Below are positions 1 through 8,159 of a stretch of DNA of 64,000 bases, in pieces. The stretch is from Microbacterium cremeum (GTDB lineage Bacteria; Actinomycetota; Actinomycetes; Actinomycetales; Microbacteriaceae). The first letter of the stretch is position 1; the number at the start of each line of letters is the position of its first letter. The position numbers and the translations under genes were made by a program. The notes beneath the pieces were generated by a model. That model was not told where the DNA came from. It worked only from the letters and a program-made list of their open reading frames with translations, and did no database searches. The stretch is taken from the NCBI RefSeq assembly GCF_015277855.1, contig NZ_CP063812.1:2418001-2482000 (forward strand), written 5' to 3'.

Positions 1-530
1 ATCCAGCCGACGTGGCGGCCCATGACCTCGGCGACCATGCACCGCTGGTGCGAGTCGCCCGTGGTGCGGAGGCGATCCATCGCGTCGGTGGCGATGTTCA
101 CGGCGGTGTCGAAGCCGAACGAGTAGTCGGTGGCGCGCAGGTCGTTGTCGATCGTCTTGGGAACGCCGAGCACGTTGATGCCGTCGTTCGAGAGTCGGTT
201 GGCCGCGGCCAGCGTGCCTTCGCCGCCGATCGCGATGATGCCGTCGATGCGGTGGCCGTACAACGTCTTGGCGATGTTCTCGGCGCCGCCGCGGGGGCCC
301 TCGTACGGGTTGGTGCGGCTGGTGCCGAGGATCGTGCCGCCCACCTTCGACAGGCCCTTGACCTCGTGGCGCGTCAGCGGGAAGAAGTCGCCGTCGACGA
401 CACCCCGCCAGCCGTCGCGGATGCCGACGAACTCGAGGTCGTACGTCGTCGTACCCTTGAGCACGACGCCGCGGATGACCGCGTTGAGTCCGGGGCAATC
501 GCCGCCGCTCGTCAGGATGCCGATCTTCAT
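1..530 (-). CDS. pfkA: 6-phosphofructokinase, N-terminal part (runs off the window)
   Basis: Glycolytic kinase converting fructose-6-phosphate to fructose-1,6-bisphosphate in the cytoplasm. Only the first 176 codons are present; the C-terminus lies beyond base 1. The protein begins MKIGILTSGGDCPGLNAVIR, with the GGDCPG nucleotide loop near residues 9-14. Further on come GGEGT (the GGDGT-type motif, whose second Gly is typical of ATP users) and PKTIDND, the catalytic segment with Lys found in actinobacterial group III enzymes. The combination Gly plus Lys suggests ATP rather than pyrophosphate dependence, but this is inference. The ATG at 528-530 follows a GAGGAA ribosome site, and a TAATGT -10 candidate lies at 583-588. 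Confidence 0.95.
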   Translation of the reverse strand, partial: MKIGILTSGGDCPGLNAVIRGVVLKGTTTYDLEFVGIRDGWRGVVDGDFFPLTRHEVKGLSKVGGTILGTSRTNPYEGPRGGAENIAKTLYGHRIDGIIAIGGEGTLAAANRLSNDGINVLGVPKTIDNDLRATDYSFGFDTAVNIATDAMDRLRTTGDSHQRCMVAEVMGRHVGW

Positions 531-545
531 AGCTGTGTTCCTCGC

Positions 546-588
546 TGTCGGGTGAAGAGAGTCGGCGACGCTGCCTCACCCGACATTA
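546..588 (-). promoter_or_regulatory. pfkA promoter region with 10-bp inverted repeat
   Basis: On the minus strand a -10-like TAATGT lies at 583-588. A perfect 10-bp inverted repeat, TGTCGGGTGA (546-555) and TCACCCGACA (576-585), overlaps it and reaches into the leader, with a 20-nt spacer. It could be an operator or a 5'-UTR hairpin. No known motif is claimed. Confidence 0.45.
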
Positions 589-654
589 GTGCCGGATGCC
601 GCGGCCTGCCACACGGAGCGGCCCGAGCCGTCGACGCCCTGGTCGGCAGAGCCT

Positions 655-1737
655 TCACGCGCCGACGCGTCGCCAGACGTCGCGGTCGCGCCGCCACCTC
701 TCCTGGTCCGCGGGCCGCGCCGAGACGCCGCGGAACCAGAACGTCTCGTCGGGGTTCCACCCCGCGATCACCGACCCCGTCTCATGATCGATCTCGATCA
801 GGCGAGTCGCCGCGGTGAGGTACCCCGCGACGCTGAGGTGCACGCCGTCGGCCTCACGGGCCACGGAGGACCAGTCGGGCACCACCCACCGGCCGTCGCG
901 GCCGGTCACGCGGTACCAGTCGTGTCGTCGCGAAGCGGTGACGTCGATCGGATGCCGCCGGCACAGATCCGCCCAGTCCTCCGGGGTGCCGATCTCGATG
1001 ACGCGGGCCGGGTAGGCATCGACGGGCACCGCCGTCGCCTCGTCGCCGCCGTGGAAATCCTCGACGAACCACAGGCCAGCCGGACCGTCGTCGCCGAGCC
1101 GCCGCGAGGTGCGCGGCAGCGCGTGCGGAGGGATCGACCACCACCACCCGCTCCAGGGAGCGGTCGGATCAGCGGGCCGCTCGACGCCGGCTCGGGCGTC
1201 GTCGTCCGCCACGCTCACGCGCCATGCCGCCAGCTCGCCGGCGGGATCGGCGGACAGCCGCCCAGCGCCCTCCCACGCCACCGCCCACTGGTCGTGCAGA
1301 TCGAGCGGGCTCTCCCACCAGCGCGTGTCCGGCGCTGCGACGATGACCTCGGCCACGCGGCGGAGCGCCGTGCGGAAGGCGGGGGTCGCGGCGAGGGCAT
1401 CAGCGCCGTCGGGCTCTTGCCAGTACCGCGCGGTGTCGACCGACACCGCGAGCGCTTCGCGCAGGGTCGGCCAGGCGGGAGTGTCGATCGAGATGCCGGT
1501 GAGCGCTGCTGCGGCTTCCTCCGGTGATACCCGGGGCGGCGTGAACGGATCGGGGTCGGAACGCATGACAAGGACGGCGACAGCGCCCTCCTCGAGCGCG
1601 TACTGCGCCCAGCCCACGGCGGTCGCGGCATCCTGCGCCGACCTGCTCCCGGCGCGGGACGCCGCGGCCCGGGCGTACTCCAAGCACAGCCGACGGCCGC
1701 GTGGGCCGGCGAGGAGCGCCGCGGCGTCGAGCGTCAT
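655..1737 (-). CDS. hypothetical protein, 360 aa
   Basis: I do not recognise a family. The protein is soluble-looking, with no signal peptide or membrane segment, and rich in Trp and acidic residues. The C-terminal third (around WNPDETFWFRGVSARPADQERW) has the look of a conserved domain. The start is set by a TAGGGT -10 box six bases upstream of the ATG (leaderless). The gene follows the helicase on the same strand with about 120 bp between, and pfkA lies 124 bp downstream, so co-transcription is possible but the promoter argues for its own unit. Sure that it codes; function unknown. Confidence 0.8.
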   Translation of the reverse strand: MTLDAAALLAGPRGRRLCLEYARAAASRAGSRSAQDAATAVGWAQYALEEGAVAVLVMRSDPDPFTPPRVSPEEAAAALTGISIDTPAWPTLREALAVSVDTARYWQEPDGADALAATPAFRTALRRVAEVIVAAPDTRWWESPLDLHDQWAVAWEGAGRLSADPAGELAAWRVSVADDDARAGVERPADPTAPWSGWWWSIPPHALPRTSRRLGDDGPAGLWFVEDFHGGDEATAVPVDAYPARVIEIGTPEDWADLCRRHPIDVTASRRHDWYRVTGRDGRWVVPDWSSVAREADGVHLSVAGYLTAATRLIEIDHETGSVIAGWNPDETFWFRGVSARPADQERWRRDRDVWRRVGA

Positions 1738-1743
1738 TCCGCC

Positions 1744-1749
1744 ACCCTA
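1744..1749 (-). promoter_or_regulatory. -10 box TAGGGT, leaderless start of the 360-aa protein
   Basis: TAGGGT on the minus strand ends six bases before the ATG at 1735-1737, so transcription should begin at or next to the start codon. No ribosome-binding site is present. Confidence 0.6.
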
Positions 1750-1801
1750 GCGACGCGACCGCACCCGGCCGCCGCACGCCCCTCTGGGGCGCCAACGCGA
1801 G

Positions 1802-1843
1802 ACGGCCGCGCACCCCGGGCTGTGCCTCGGGATGCGCGGCCGT
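1802..1843 (-). terminator. hairpin downstream of the SNF2 helicase gene
   Basis: ACGGCCGCGCA (1802-1812) pairs perfectly with TGCGCGGCCGT (1833-1843), and the loop can add a CCCG/CGGG inner stem. It sits 14 bases past the helicase stop codon. There is no strong T tract on the minus strand, so it may end transcription inefficiently or protect the 3' end. Confidence 0.55.
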
Positions 1844-1857
1844 GCCGCGGTGACTGC

Positions 1858-4011
1858 TTACGCCGCGCCGAGCGCTTGGCGCAGCACGTGCATGAGCGCC
1901 GACAGCTGCACGGAGTCGCTGGACTGCGGGTCGACGGCTTCGCCGTCGAGCGCGCGAGCCGCGAGCCCCTGCTTCGAGTCGATGAGCTCGGCGATCTTCG
2001 TGTCGATCGTGTGCGCCGCGATGATGCGCCACGCCGTCACCGGCTCGTCCTGGCCGATGCGGTGCACGCGGTCGATCGCCTGCGTCTGCTCGGCGGCCGT
2101 CCACGACAGCTCGGCGAGCACGACGTTCGACGACGCCTGCATGTTGACGCCGACGCCCGCGGCGGTCAGCGAGCAGACCGCGATGCCGACCTCGGGGTCG
2201 CTGTTGAAGGCGTCGATCGCCTGCTGGCGAGCCGTCGTCGCCTGGTCGCCACGGAGCGAGACCGTCTTGAGGCCCGCCGCGGCGAAGTGCGCCTCGGCGG
2301 CGTCCATGACGTCGATGTGCTTGGCGAAGAACACCACCTTGCCGACCGAGCGCTGCAGCTGCACGGCGTAGTCCGCCGCGAGCACGGCCTTGGCCTGGCC
2401 GATCTTCCGCACCATGGTGAAGACGTTCTCGGAGCCCGTGCCGGCGGCCTTCGACTCCTCGAGCTCGCCGTGCGCGACGAGCCGGATGATGTCGTCGTCC
2501 ACCTCGCCGGGAGCGAGTCCGCGGTCGCCGCGCGCCTCGATGATGCGGCGGTACTTCGCGGCGAGGCGCTCTCCGAGCTCGCGCTCGGCCTGCCGGATCG
2601 ACCGGCCGAACTCGTCGTCGAGCTCGACGGGGAGGTCGGCGATGAGCTTGTCGGGGAGGTCGGCCGCGACATCCTTCTTCTTGCGCCGGACGATCCCCAT
2701 CGAGATGACCGCGTCGCGCGCTTCGGGATAGAAGGCCTTGTCGGCCGGAGTGAGCCCGGTCTCGTCGAGCTTCTCCATGAGCACCGGACCGGGCTTCTCG
2801 CCGGTGGTCCAGCCGAGGAACCGCCAGATCGCGTCGAAGTCCTCGACGTCGTTGATGAGCGGCGTTCCGGTGAGGGCGAGCAGCAGCGGGTCGCGCACCT
2901 GCTCGCGGATGCGGGTCGCCAGCGCCAGCACGTTCTGGGAGCGCTGCGACGTGAGGTTCTTGATGAAGTGCGCCTCGTCGACGACCATGCCCTTCAGCCC
3001 GATCGAGCTGAGCCACGACAGGTGGCGGTCGAGGATCTCGTAGTTGACGATGAACACGTCGGCGAACGCGTCGATGTCTTCACCGTCGCCCTGGATGACG
3101 GTCGCGCGGCGCTGCGGCGTCCAGCGCTCCACTTCGCGGGCCCAGTTCATCTTCACGACGTTGGGCACGACGGCCAGCAACGGGTACGCGTTCGCGACGG
3201 ATGCCGCCAGCACCGACTCCGCCGTCTTGCCGAGGCCCGGCTCGTCGGCGAGGAGGAAGGTGCGGTGTCCGTCGCGCACGGCCTCGAGGAACCGCGACTG
3301 GTGCGGCATGATCTCGAGTCCGCGGGGCGACAGGCGATCGAACTCGGGGACGGGAGGCAGGTCCATCGTGGCGCTGCCGCCGCCTGCGCCGGTCTCGAAC
3401 GCCTTGTACAGCGGGCCCATGAGCTCCCAGCTGTCGAGGCGCCGGCGCGGGGTCTCCTTCGGCGCGCGGGTCGAGAGGTCGGGCGCGAGGAACGGGTTGG
3501 CCTCGCGACGCGCCTCGACCTGGGGCGGCACCACCTGGCGCTCGGCGAGAGCGGCCGGCACCACCGGGGCGGCGACCGGGGCTACGTCGGTGATGATGAG
3601 CTCGTCCGGCGCCAGCTCGGCGCCCGATTCGAGCAGCCAGTCGCGGCGCATGCGGCGCGCGACCGGCGACGTGGCCTGGTCGACCTCGAGCAGCTGGATG
3701 AGCGACGTGTCGCGCGCGGCGGTCTTGGCGAGGATCGTGGCGACGCCGTCGAGGCGCTTGAGCAGCTCGGAGCGCGCGGCATCCGTCAGCTCACCGTCGC
3801 TCTTGACTCGGGCGCGCTCCTCGCGCACCAGGAACGCGATCACCTGGAACTTGACCCGGTTGGTGGGTCCCAGCTTGCCGCGCTGGGCCTTGGCCTCGAC
3901 CTCGCGCACCTTGCGGGCGAGGATCGGGATGATGGGGGCCTCGTCGTCGCGACGCGCGGACGAGGGCTTGCGGCGACGCTGCGCCGCCTGGGCGGGTGCC
4001 GTGGTCGGCAT
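1858..4011 (-). CDS. SNF2-family DEAD/DEAH-box helicase, 717 aa
   Basis: ATP-dependent DNA translocase of the SNF2/Rad54-like superfamily 2. After an N-terminal region of about 230 residues without recognisable motif come the Walker A segment LADEPGLGKT (about 254-263), the DEAH box in VVDEAHFIKN (about 345-348), TGTPL, and the C-terminal helicase motifs ending in the SNF2 signature around AIDRVHRIGQ. An upstream in-frame ATG at 4308 exists, but its extra 99 residues are low-complexity Arg/Pro and overlap the neighbouring gene. The ATG at 4011 follows AGGAGG, although the spacing is tight (3 nt). The cellular role, such as repair or nucleoprotein remodelling, cannot be told from context. Confidence 0.88.
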   Translation of the reverse strand: MPTTAPAQAAQRRRKPSSARRDDEAPIIPILARKVREVEAKAQRGKLGPTNRVKFQVIAFLVREERARVKSDGELTDAARSELLKRLDGVATILAKTAARDTSLIQLLEVDQATSPVARRMRRDWLLESGAELAPDELIITDVAPVAAPVVPAALAERQVVPPQVEARREANPFLAPDLSTRAPKETPRRRLDSWELMGPLYKAFETGAGGGSATMDLPPVPEFDRLSPRGLEIMPHQSRFLEAVRDGHRTFLLADEPGLGKTAESVLAASVANAYPLLAVVPNVVKMNWAREVERWTPQRRATVIQGDGEDIDAFADVFIVNYEILDRHLSWLSSIGLKGMVVDEAHFIKNLTSQRSQNVLALATRIREQVRDPLLLALTGTPLINDVEDFDAIWRFLGWTTGEKPGPVLMEKLDETGLTPADKAFYPEARDAVISMGIVRRKKKDVAADLPDKLIADLPVELDDEFGRSIRQAERELGERLAAKYRRIIEARGDRGLAPGEVDDDIIRLVAHGELEESKAAGTGSENVFTMVRKIGQAKAVLAADYAVQLQRSVGKVVFFAKHIDVMDAAEAHFAAAGLKTVSLRGDQATTARQQAIDAFNSDPEVGIAVCSLTAAGVGVNMQASSNVVLAELSWTAAEQTQAIDRVHRIGQDEPVTAWRIIAAHTIDTKIAELIDSKQGLAARALDGEAVDPQSSDSVQLSALMHVLRQALGAA

Positions 4012-4189
4012 GCTCCTCCTGAGCGTGAGTGCCGGATCGGGCCCGGCGATGATCGGATGACACCGATGGTTTGCGTGCTCCCGCGGGCGGCGCGAACGCC
4101 GTCGCGAACGCGGGATCGGGGTGCGCCGTGACGGCCGCGGGCACTCGCTTCTGCGAGCTGCGACATCGTCAGCGGATTCCCCGCCGCCC

Positions 4190-4195
4190 ATTCTA
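4190..4195 (-). promoter_or_regulatory. -10 box TAGAAT upstream of the helicase gene
   Basis: TAGAAT on the minus strand is flanked on both sides by near-identical CGGGGAATCCG copies. It lies in the 236-bp gap between the lipoprotein stop and the helicase start and predicts a leader of roughly 170 nt. No clear -35 box is seen. Confidence 0.45.
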
Positions 4196-4247
4196 GCCGG
4201 ATTCCCCGGCGGAACGGGGGAAGGGATCGCGGCGGCGGCCCGAGGAG

Positions 4248-4892
4248 TCAGCTCCAGAGCGTCGAGACGATGTCTTCGGTGTACCCGTCGGGGCTGAAGT
4301 TGATCCACGCGGTGGTGACGATCGCACCGTCTCCGAGGTAGTGCGTCTCGCCCCGCGTGTACTCCTGGTCATCGAGCGTGATGCCGCGCTGCTCGATGCG
4401 GCACACGGTGCCGCCGCCCAGCGCTTCGCATCCGAATCCCGCCGACTGCAGCGCCGACTCGATGTCCGCCGCCTGCTCAGCCTCGATCGCCGTGACATTG
4501 GTGGCCAGGCCGAACTCGCTGGGCTGGCCCCACGAGCAGCGCAGCGTGGGGGCGCCGCTGTGGATCACCTCGAGGAGATCGGCGTTCTCGGTCGAGAGCA
4601 TCGTGACGCCGGGGTCGTTCAGCGGCGGGTTCTCGGACTGCAGCCGGGAGAGCATGGCGGCCGAGTAGATCTGCTCGCACGACGCGGGCACGTCGAAGCC
4701 GGCATCCGGAAGCTCGGTCTCGATGGGAGACACCGACGGGCCGGGCGTCGGCTTGTCGAGGGTCGCCGACGCGGTGGGCTCGGGCGTGCCGGACGGCTCG
4801 GGTCTGCAGCCGGTCGCGAGCAGCGCCACCGTGGCGAGCGCGGCGATCGCCACCGTGACCCGCTTCACCCGAACGTCGTCGAACAGCCGCAT
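4248..4892 (-). CDS. predicted lipoprotein, 214 aa
   Basis: The N-terminus has basic residues, a hydrophobic stretch and the lipobox LLATGC (Cys at about residue 29). This predicts lipid attachment by Lgt and cleavage by signal peptidase II, followed by a Pro/Thr/Ser-rich linker. The mature part contains several Cys residues and Trp-rich segments but no family I can name; a DUF3558-like extracytoplasmic protein is a possibility. GGAGG lies a few bases before the ATG at 4892. It is transcribed in the same direction as the glycerophosphodiesterase gene upstream, about 90 bp away. Confidence 0.82.
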   Translation of the reverse strand: MRLFDDVRVKRVTVAIAALATVALLATGCRPEPSGTPEPTASATLDKPTPGPSVSPIETELPDAGFDVPASCEQIYSAAMLSRLQSENPPLNDPGVTMLSTENADLLEVIHSGAPTLRCSWGQPSEFGLATNVTAIEAEQAADIESALQSAGFGCEALGGGTVCRIEQRGITLDDQEYTRGETHYLGDGAIVTTAWINFSPDGYTEDIVSTLWS

Positions 4893-4984
4893 GACACCTC
4901 CGGTTCGCGCGCGCCGATCGGCGCACTTCGACCTTACGACGCGGCGACCGCCGAGGACTCAGGGCACGCCGCGGCCCGGCCCGG

Positions 4985-5884
4985 TCAGGGAACCTGCGCG
5001 TAGGCCTCCTGCCACTCCGAGAGCGTGTGCGGGTCGTCGGTCACGATGCCGTCCACGCCGAGCGCCGTCACGGCATCCCAGTACTCGTCGTCGTTCAGTG
5101 TGTACACGACGACGCGTGACCCGGCGGCATGGAGTTCGTCGACGATCGCCGGGCGGTCGAGAACCGCCTTGCGGCTGACGATGACGCCGCGCGCGCCCGC
5201 TTCCGCGACGGCGCTGACGACGTCGGCGGGCACGTTCTTCAGGATGAGCAGGCGCGAGACGACGTCCGACCCCGCGGCGACGAGCGCCAGCGTGCGCGCG
5301 TCGAAGCTCGCCAGCGCGACGCGGCGCTCGAGGTCTCGCGCGGCGACCTGTGCGACCGCGGCGGTCACGGCCTCGGCATCCCACTCGCCTTTCAGCTCGA
5401 TGATCGCACGCGCGCCCGACGCGGCCAGCGACTCGAGGAACTCGTCGAGCGTGGGCACCGGCGTGCCGGCGTAAGCGGGGTCGAACCAGGCGCCCGCGTC
5501 GAGGGTGCGCACCTCGGCGAGCGTGAGCGCCGACAGCCGGCCGTGGCCGTCGGTCGTGCGGTCCACGGTCGCGTCGTGCATGAGGACGGGCTGGCGGTCC
5601 GCGGTGAGGGCGACGTCGACCTCGACGTAGTCGAAGCCGCTGTCGAGGGCGGCGGCGATGGCGGGCAGCGTGTTCTCGGGGGCGGTCGCCGCTCCTCCGC
5701 GGTGGCTCGCGATGAACGCCGCCTCGCCCGGAGTGCGGGGATCGCCGAGCAGTTCGCGGGCGGTGACCCGGGCGGGCGTCGCGCCGAACAGTGCGATCAC
5801 GATGCTCACGACAGCGAGCACGCACACGATCAGCAGGGCGTGGATCCGGTCGCGGGCGCGATCGGATGCCGCGGAGTGTGGCAT
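4985..5884 (-). CDS. glycerophosphodiester phosphodiesterase, 299 aa
   Basis: Hydrolyses glycerophosphodiesters to glycerol-3-phosphate and an alcohol. A hydrophobic segment (ALLIVCVLAVVSIVIALFG) near the N-terminus suggests a membrane-anchored or exported enzyme acting outside the membrane. The GDPD barrel follows: HRGGAATAPENT (catalytic His and Glu), YVEVDVALTADRQPVLMHD with the metal-binding acids and second His, and VYTLND and GIVTDDP near the end. I chose the ATG at 5884 because GGAGG lies nine bases upstream; an earlier in-frame start adds 18 residues across the promoter hairpin. The substrate is not deducible. Confidence 0.9.
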   Translation of the reverse strand: MPHSAASDRARDRIHALLIVCVLAVVSIVIALFGATPARVTARELLGDPRTPGEAAFIASHRGGAATAPENTLPAIAAALDSGFDYVEVDVALTADRQPVLMHDATVDRTTDGHGRLSALTLAEVRTLDAGAWFDPAYAGTPVPTLDEFLESLAASGARAIIELKGEWDAEAVTAAVAQVAARDLERRVALASFDARTLALVAAGSDVVSRLLILKNVPADVVSAVAEAGARGVIVSRKAVLDRPAIVDELHAAGSRVVVYTLNDDEYWDAVTALGVDGIVTDDPHTLSEWQEAYAQVP

Positions 5885-5905
5885 CGGGCATGTCCTCCGG
5901 GTCTT

Positions 5906-5942
5906 GCACCACGTCGTCGTCGACGTGGTGCGCACCACTCTA
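5906..5942 (-). promoter_or_regulatory. glycerophosphodiesterase promoter region and hairpin
   Basis: TAGAGT at 5937-5942 (minus strand) is a -10 candidate. Just downstream, GCACCACGTC (5906-5915) and GACGTGGTGC (5922-5931) form a perfect 10-bp stem with a 6-nt loop. The hairpin falls in the 5' leader and could also end transcription coming from coaBC. Confidence 0.45.
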
Positions 5943-5962
5943 CATGCGTCGTTACCGTTTCG

Positions 5963-7198
5963 TTACTCAATTTCGGCGCGCGATCCGCGCACCTTCAGCA
6001 CAGCGTTCCACAACACCTCGGCGACGTCTCGCTTGCTCCCCGTCGCCGACGCCACCAGATCGCCGCTCGCGTCGATGATCGCCAGCGCGTTCTCGCCGCT
6101 CTCGAAGCCCCGCTCCCAGCCCACCTCGTTGACCGCCAGCAGATCCGCGCCCTTGCGGGCGGCCTTGCGCCGGCCACGCTCGAGGAGCGTCTCGCCCTCC
6201 CCCGGCGTCTCGGCGGCGAAGCCCACGATCGACTGTCCGTCGCGCCGGGCGCGCACGAGGGCGGCGAGGATGTCGTCGTTCTCGATCAGGTCGAGCGTGA
6301 TCCCGTCGCCGGGGGCGGACTCCTTCGCCCGCTTCAGCGGCGACACCTCGGCCACCCGGTAGTCCGCGACCGCCGCCGCCATCACGACGATGTCGGCTGA
6401 ATCCGCTTCGATCGCCGCGACCTCCCCGAGTTCGGCCGCGGTGCCGGCGCGCACGATCCGCACGCGCGGGTGGGCGCATGCCTCGACCAGGGGTCCGTCG
6501 TCGACATGCGCGGCGATCAGCACCACGTCGGCGCCACGGTCCGCCGCGGCCATCGCGACGGCGACCCCCTGGCGGCCGCTGGAGCGGTTGCCGATGAAGC
6601 GCACGGGATCGATCGGCTCGCGCGTGCCGCCGGCACTCACCACGACGCGGAGCCCCTCGAGGTCTCGCGCGCCGCCGTCGACCGCGGCCAGCGCGCGTTC
6701 GAGGATCGCCTCGGGCTCCGTCATCCGTCCCGGTCCGCTGTCGCCGCCGGTCAGCTCGCCGTCGTCGGGGCCGACCACGATCACGCCGCGTTCGCGGAGG
6801 GTCGCCATGTTCGCGACGGTCGCGGGGTGACGCCACATCTCGGTGTGCATCGCGGGGGCCACGACGACCGGCGCCGTGGTGGCGAGTAGGGTCGTCCCGA
6901 GGAGGTCGTCCGCGAGCCCCGCGGTCATCTTCGCCAGGGTGTTCGCCGTCGCGGGCGCCACGATCACGAGATCGGCCGACTGGCCGAGCGCGACGTGCCG
7001 CACGCGTGCGACGTCGTCGTGGACGGAGGTGGTCACGGCGTGGCGGCTGATCGCCTCCCACGTCGGCAGGCCGACGAAGCGCAGCGCGTCGTCGGTCGGC
7101 ACCACGTGGACCTCGTGGCCGTCCTTCACGAGCAGGCGCACCAGTTGAACCGTCTTATAAGCGGCGATCCCGCCGGTGACTCCGACCACGACGAACAC
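5963..7198 (-). CDS. coaBC: bifunctional phosphopantothenoylcysteine decarboxylase/synthase CoaBC, 411 aa
   Basis: Two steps of coenzyme A synthesis: CoaB joins cysteine to 4'-phosphopantothenate, and CoaC decarboxylates the product using FMN. The CoaC domain (about 1-175) shows VGVTGGIAAYK, the catalytic His in RHVALGQSADL (about residue 68) and PAMHTEMW. The CoaB domain (about 180-411) shows SAGGT, NRSSGRQG (about 204-211) and the dimer/CTP region. The family-length start is the GTG at 7198. A GTG nine bases further in (7189) has better spacing to GGAGG and would remove three residues. The divergent NRDE gene starts 67 bp away. Confidence 0.95.
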   Translation of the reverse strand: MFVVVGVTGGIAAYKTVQLVRLLVKDGHEVHVVPTDDALRFVGLPTWEAISRHAVTTSVHDDVARVRHVALGQSADLVIVAPATANTLAKMTAGLADDLLGTTLLATTAPVVVAPAMHTEMWRHPATVANMATLRERGVIVVGPDDGELTGGDSGPGRMTEPEAILERALAAVDGGARDLEGLRVVVSAGGTREPIDPVRFIGNRSSGRQGVAVAMAAADRGADVVLIAAHVDDGPLVEACAHPRVRIVRAGTAAELGEVAAIEADSADIVVMAAAVADYRVAEVSPLKRAKESAPGDGITLDLIENDDILAALVRARRDGQSIVGFAAETPGEGETLLERGRRKAARKGADLLAVNEVGWERGFESGENALAIIDASGDLVASATGSKRDVAEVLWNAVLKVRGSRAEIE

Positions 7199-7265
7199 CC
7201 TCCGATCTTGGCACGACTGTCCGCCACGCGGCCCCGCGCCGCACGACACCACCGAGGAGCCCCGC

Positions 7266-7982
7266 ATGTGCACCGTCGTCATCCGCGTCCCCGATTCGGC
7301 GGATGAGCCCACGCGCGTGCTCGCGATCCGCGACGAGGATCCCGGACGACCGTGGAATCCGCTGGGTCGCTGGTGGCCCGAGCCGCATAACGGCGTCGTG
7401 GGCGTGCGCGACGTGCGCGCCGGTGGCGCCTGGCTCGCTGCCGACCCCGCGGCGGGCCGCCTGGCCGTGCTCCTGAACCGGGCGGACGACTCCACCCGGC
7501 CCGAATCCGAGCTCGTCTCACGGGGCGGCCTGGTGCTCGACGCCGTCGCCGGGCGCTCACCCTCCGGGGAGCCGTCCACGCACGGCTTCAACCTCGTCGA
7601 GGTCGAAGGTGCGCGCGCACGCGTGCGGACGTGGGACGGCGTCGCCCTGCGCACGGTCGAGCTCGGGCCCGGCACGCACATGATCGCCCACGACGACGTC
7701 GACGACGCCGGCACGCCGCGCATCGCACGCTGGCTGGACGAGTTCCGCGCGACCGAGCCCGCCGACGGCGAGCGCTGGTGGATGCCGTGGCTCGAGGTGC
7801 TCGAGCGCTCGGCGGCGCTGCCGCCCACCGATGACGGCGCGATCATCCGCGACAACCGCCCCTACGGATACCCCACGCTGTCACTCCTCGCGTGCGTCGC
7901 GTCCGTCACCGCGCACGACGTCGACGTGCACTACGGCGAGCTGCGCGAGCCCGGCGCCTGGGGCGGACTCGAGCTCACCTGA
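7266..7982 (+). CDS. NRDE (TANGO2-like) family protein, 238 aa
   Basis: Starts MCTVVIRVPD with Cys at position 2, then an NRDE-type segment (IRDEDPGRPWNPLGRWW) and LLNRADD, as in the NRDE/TANGO2 superfamily. The Cys2 fold is related to N-terminal nucleophile hydrolases. The biochemical role in bacteria is not settled; TANGO2 homologues have been linked to haem or acyl-CoA handling. GAGGAG precedes the ATG at 7266. It is divergent from coaBC and convergent with the aldehyde dehydrogenase genes. Confidence 0.8.
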   Translation: MCTVVIRVPDSADEPTRVLAIRDEDPGRPWNPLGRWWPEPHNGVVGVRDVRAGGAWLAADPAAGRLAVLLNRADDSTRPESELVSRGGLVLDAVAGRSPSGEPSTHGFNLVEVEGARARVRTWDGVALRTVELGPGTHMIAHDDVDDAGTPRIARWLDEFRATEPADGERWWMPWLEVLERSAALPPTDDGAIIRDNRPYGYPTLSLLACVASVTAHDVDVHYGELREPGAWGGLELT

Positions 7983-8159
7983 TCCCCGCGCCGCGCACGC
8001 CTCGCGCCCGCTCCGCGCCCCTGCGCGTCTCCGCGCGCCCCGCGCCCGTGCGCGCCTCGCGCCGCGCCCGCCGTGCGCGCCTCCGGCGTTCGCTCCGCAG
8101 TCAGTTTCCGCGTCCGGGAGACGCGTTCTCCGCGCAGGTTGTGACTGCGGAGCTCGCCG
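7983..8159. repeat. GC-extreme intergenic stretch with nested inverted repeat
   Basis: Lies between two convergent genes. Bases from about 7986 to 8090 are a low-complexity run of GCGC, CGCGCC and GCCTCGCGC words. Then GCTCCGCAGTCA (8092-8103) and TGACTGCGGAGC (8142-8153) form a perfect 12-bp inverted repeat, and between them CGCGTC and GACGCG form an inner hairpin. It could be a bidirectional terminator or a REP-like element. Confidence 0.55.

Noticed and set aside
1822..4131. Plus-strand open frame opposite the helicase
   Set aside because: Asp/Arg/Val-rich shadow frame; the opposite strand carries a complete SNF2 helicase.
4012..4308. 99-residue N-terminal extension of the helicase
   Set aside because: Low-complexity Arg/Pro sequence that overlaps the lipoprotein gene; a Shine-Dalgarno sequence precedes the internal ATG at 4011.
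7199..7855. Long N-terminal extension of coaBC
   Set aside because: Overlaps the divergent NRDE gene, and CoaBC proteins begin at the VGVTGG segment.
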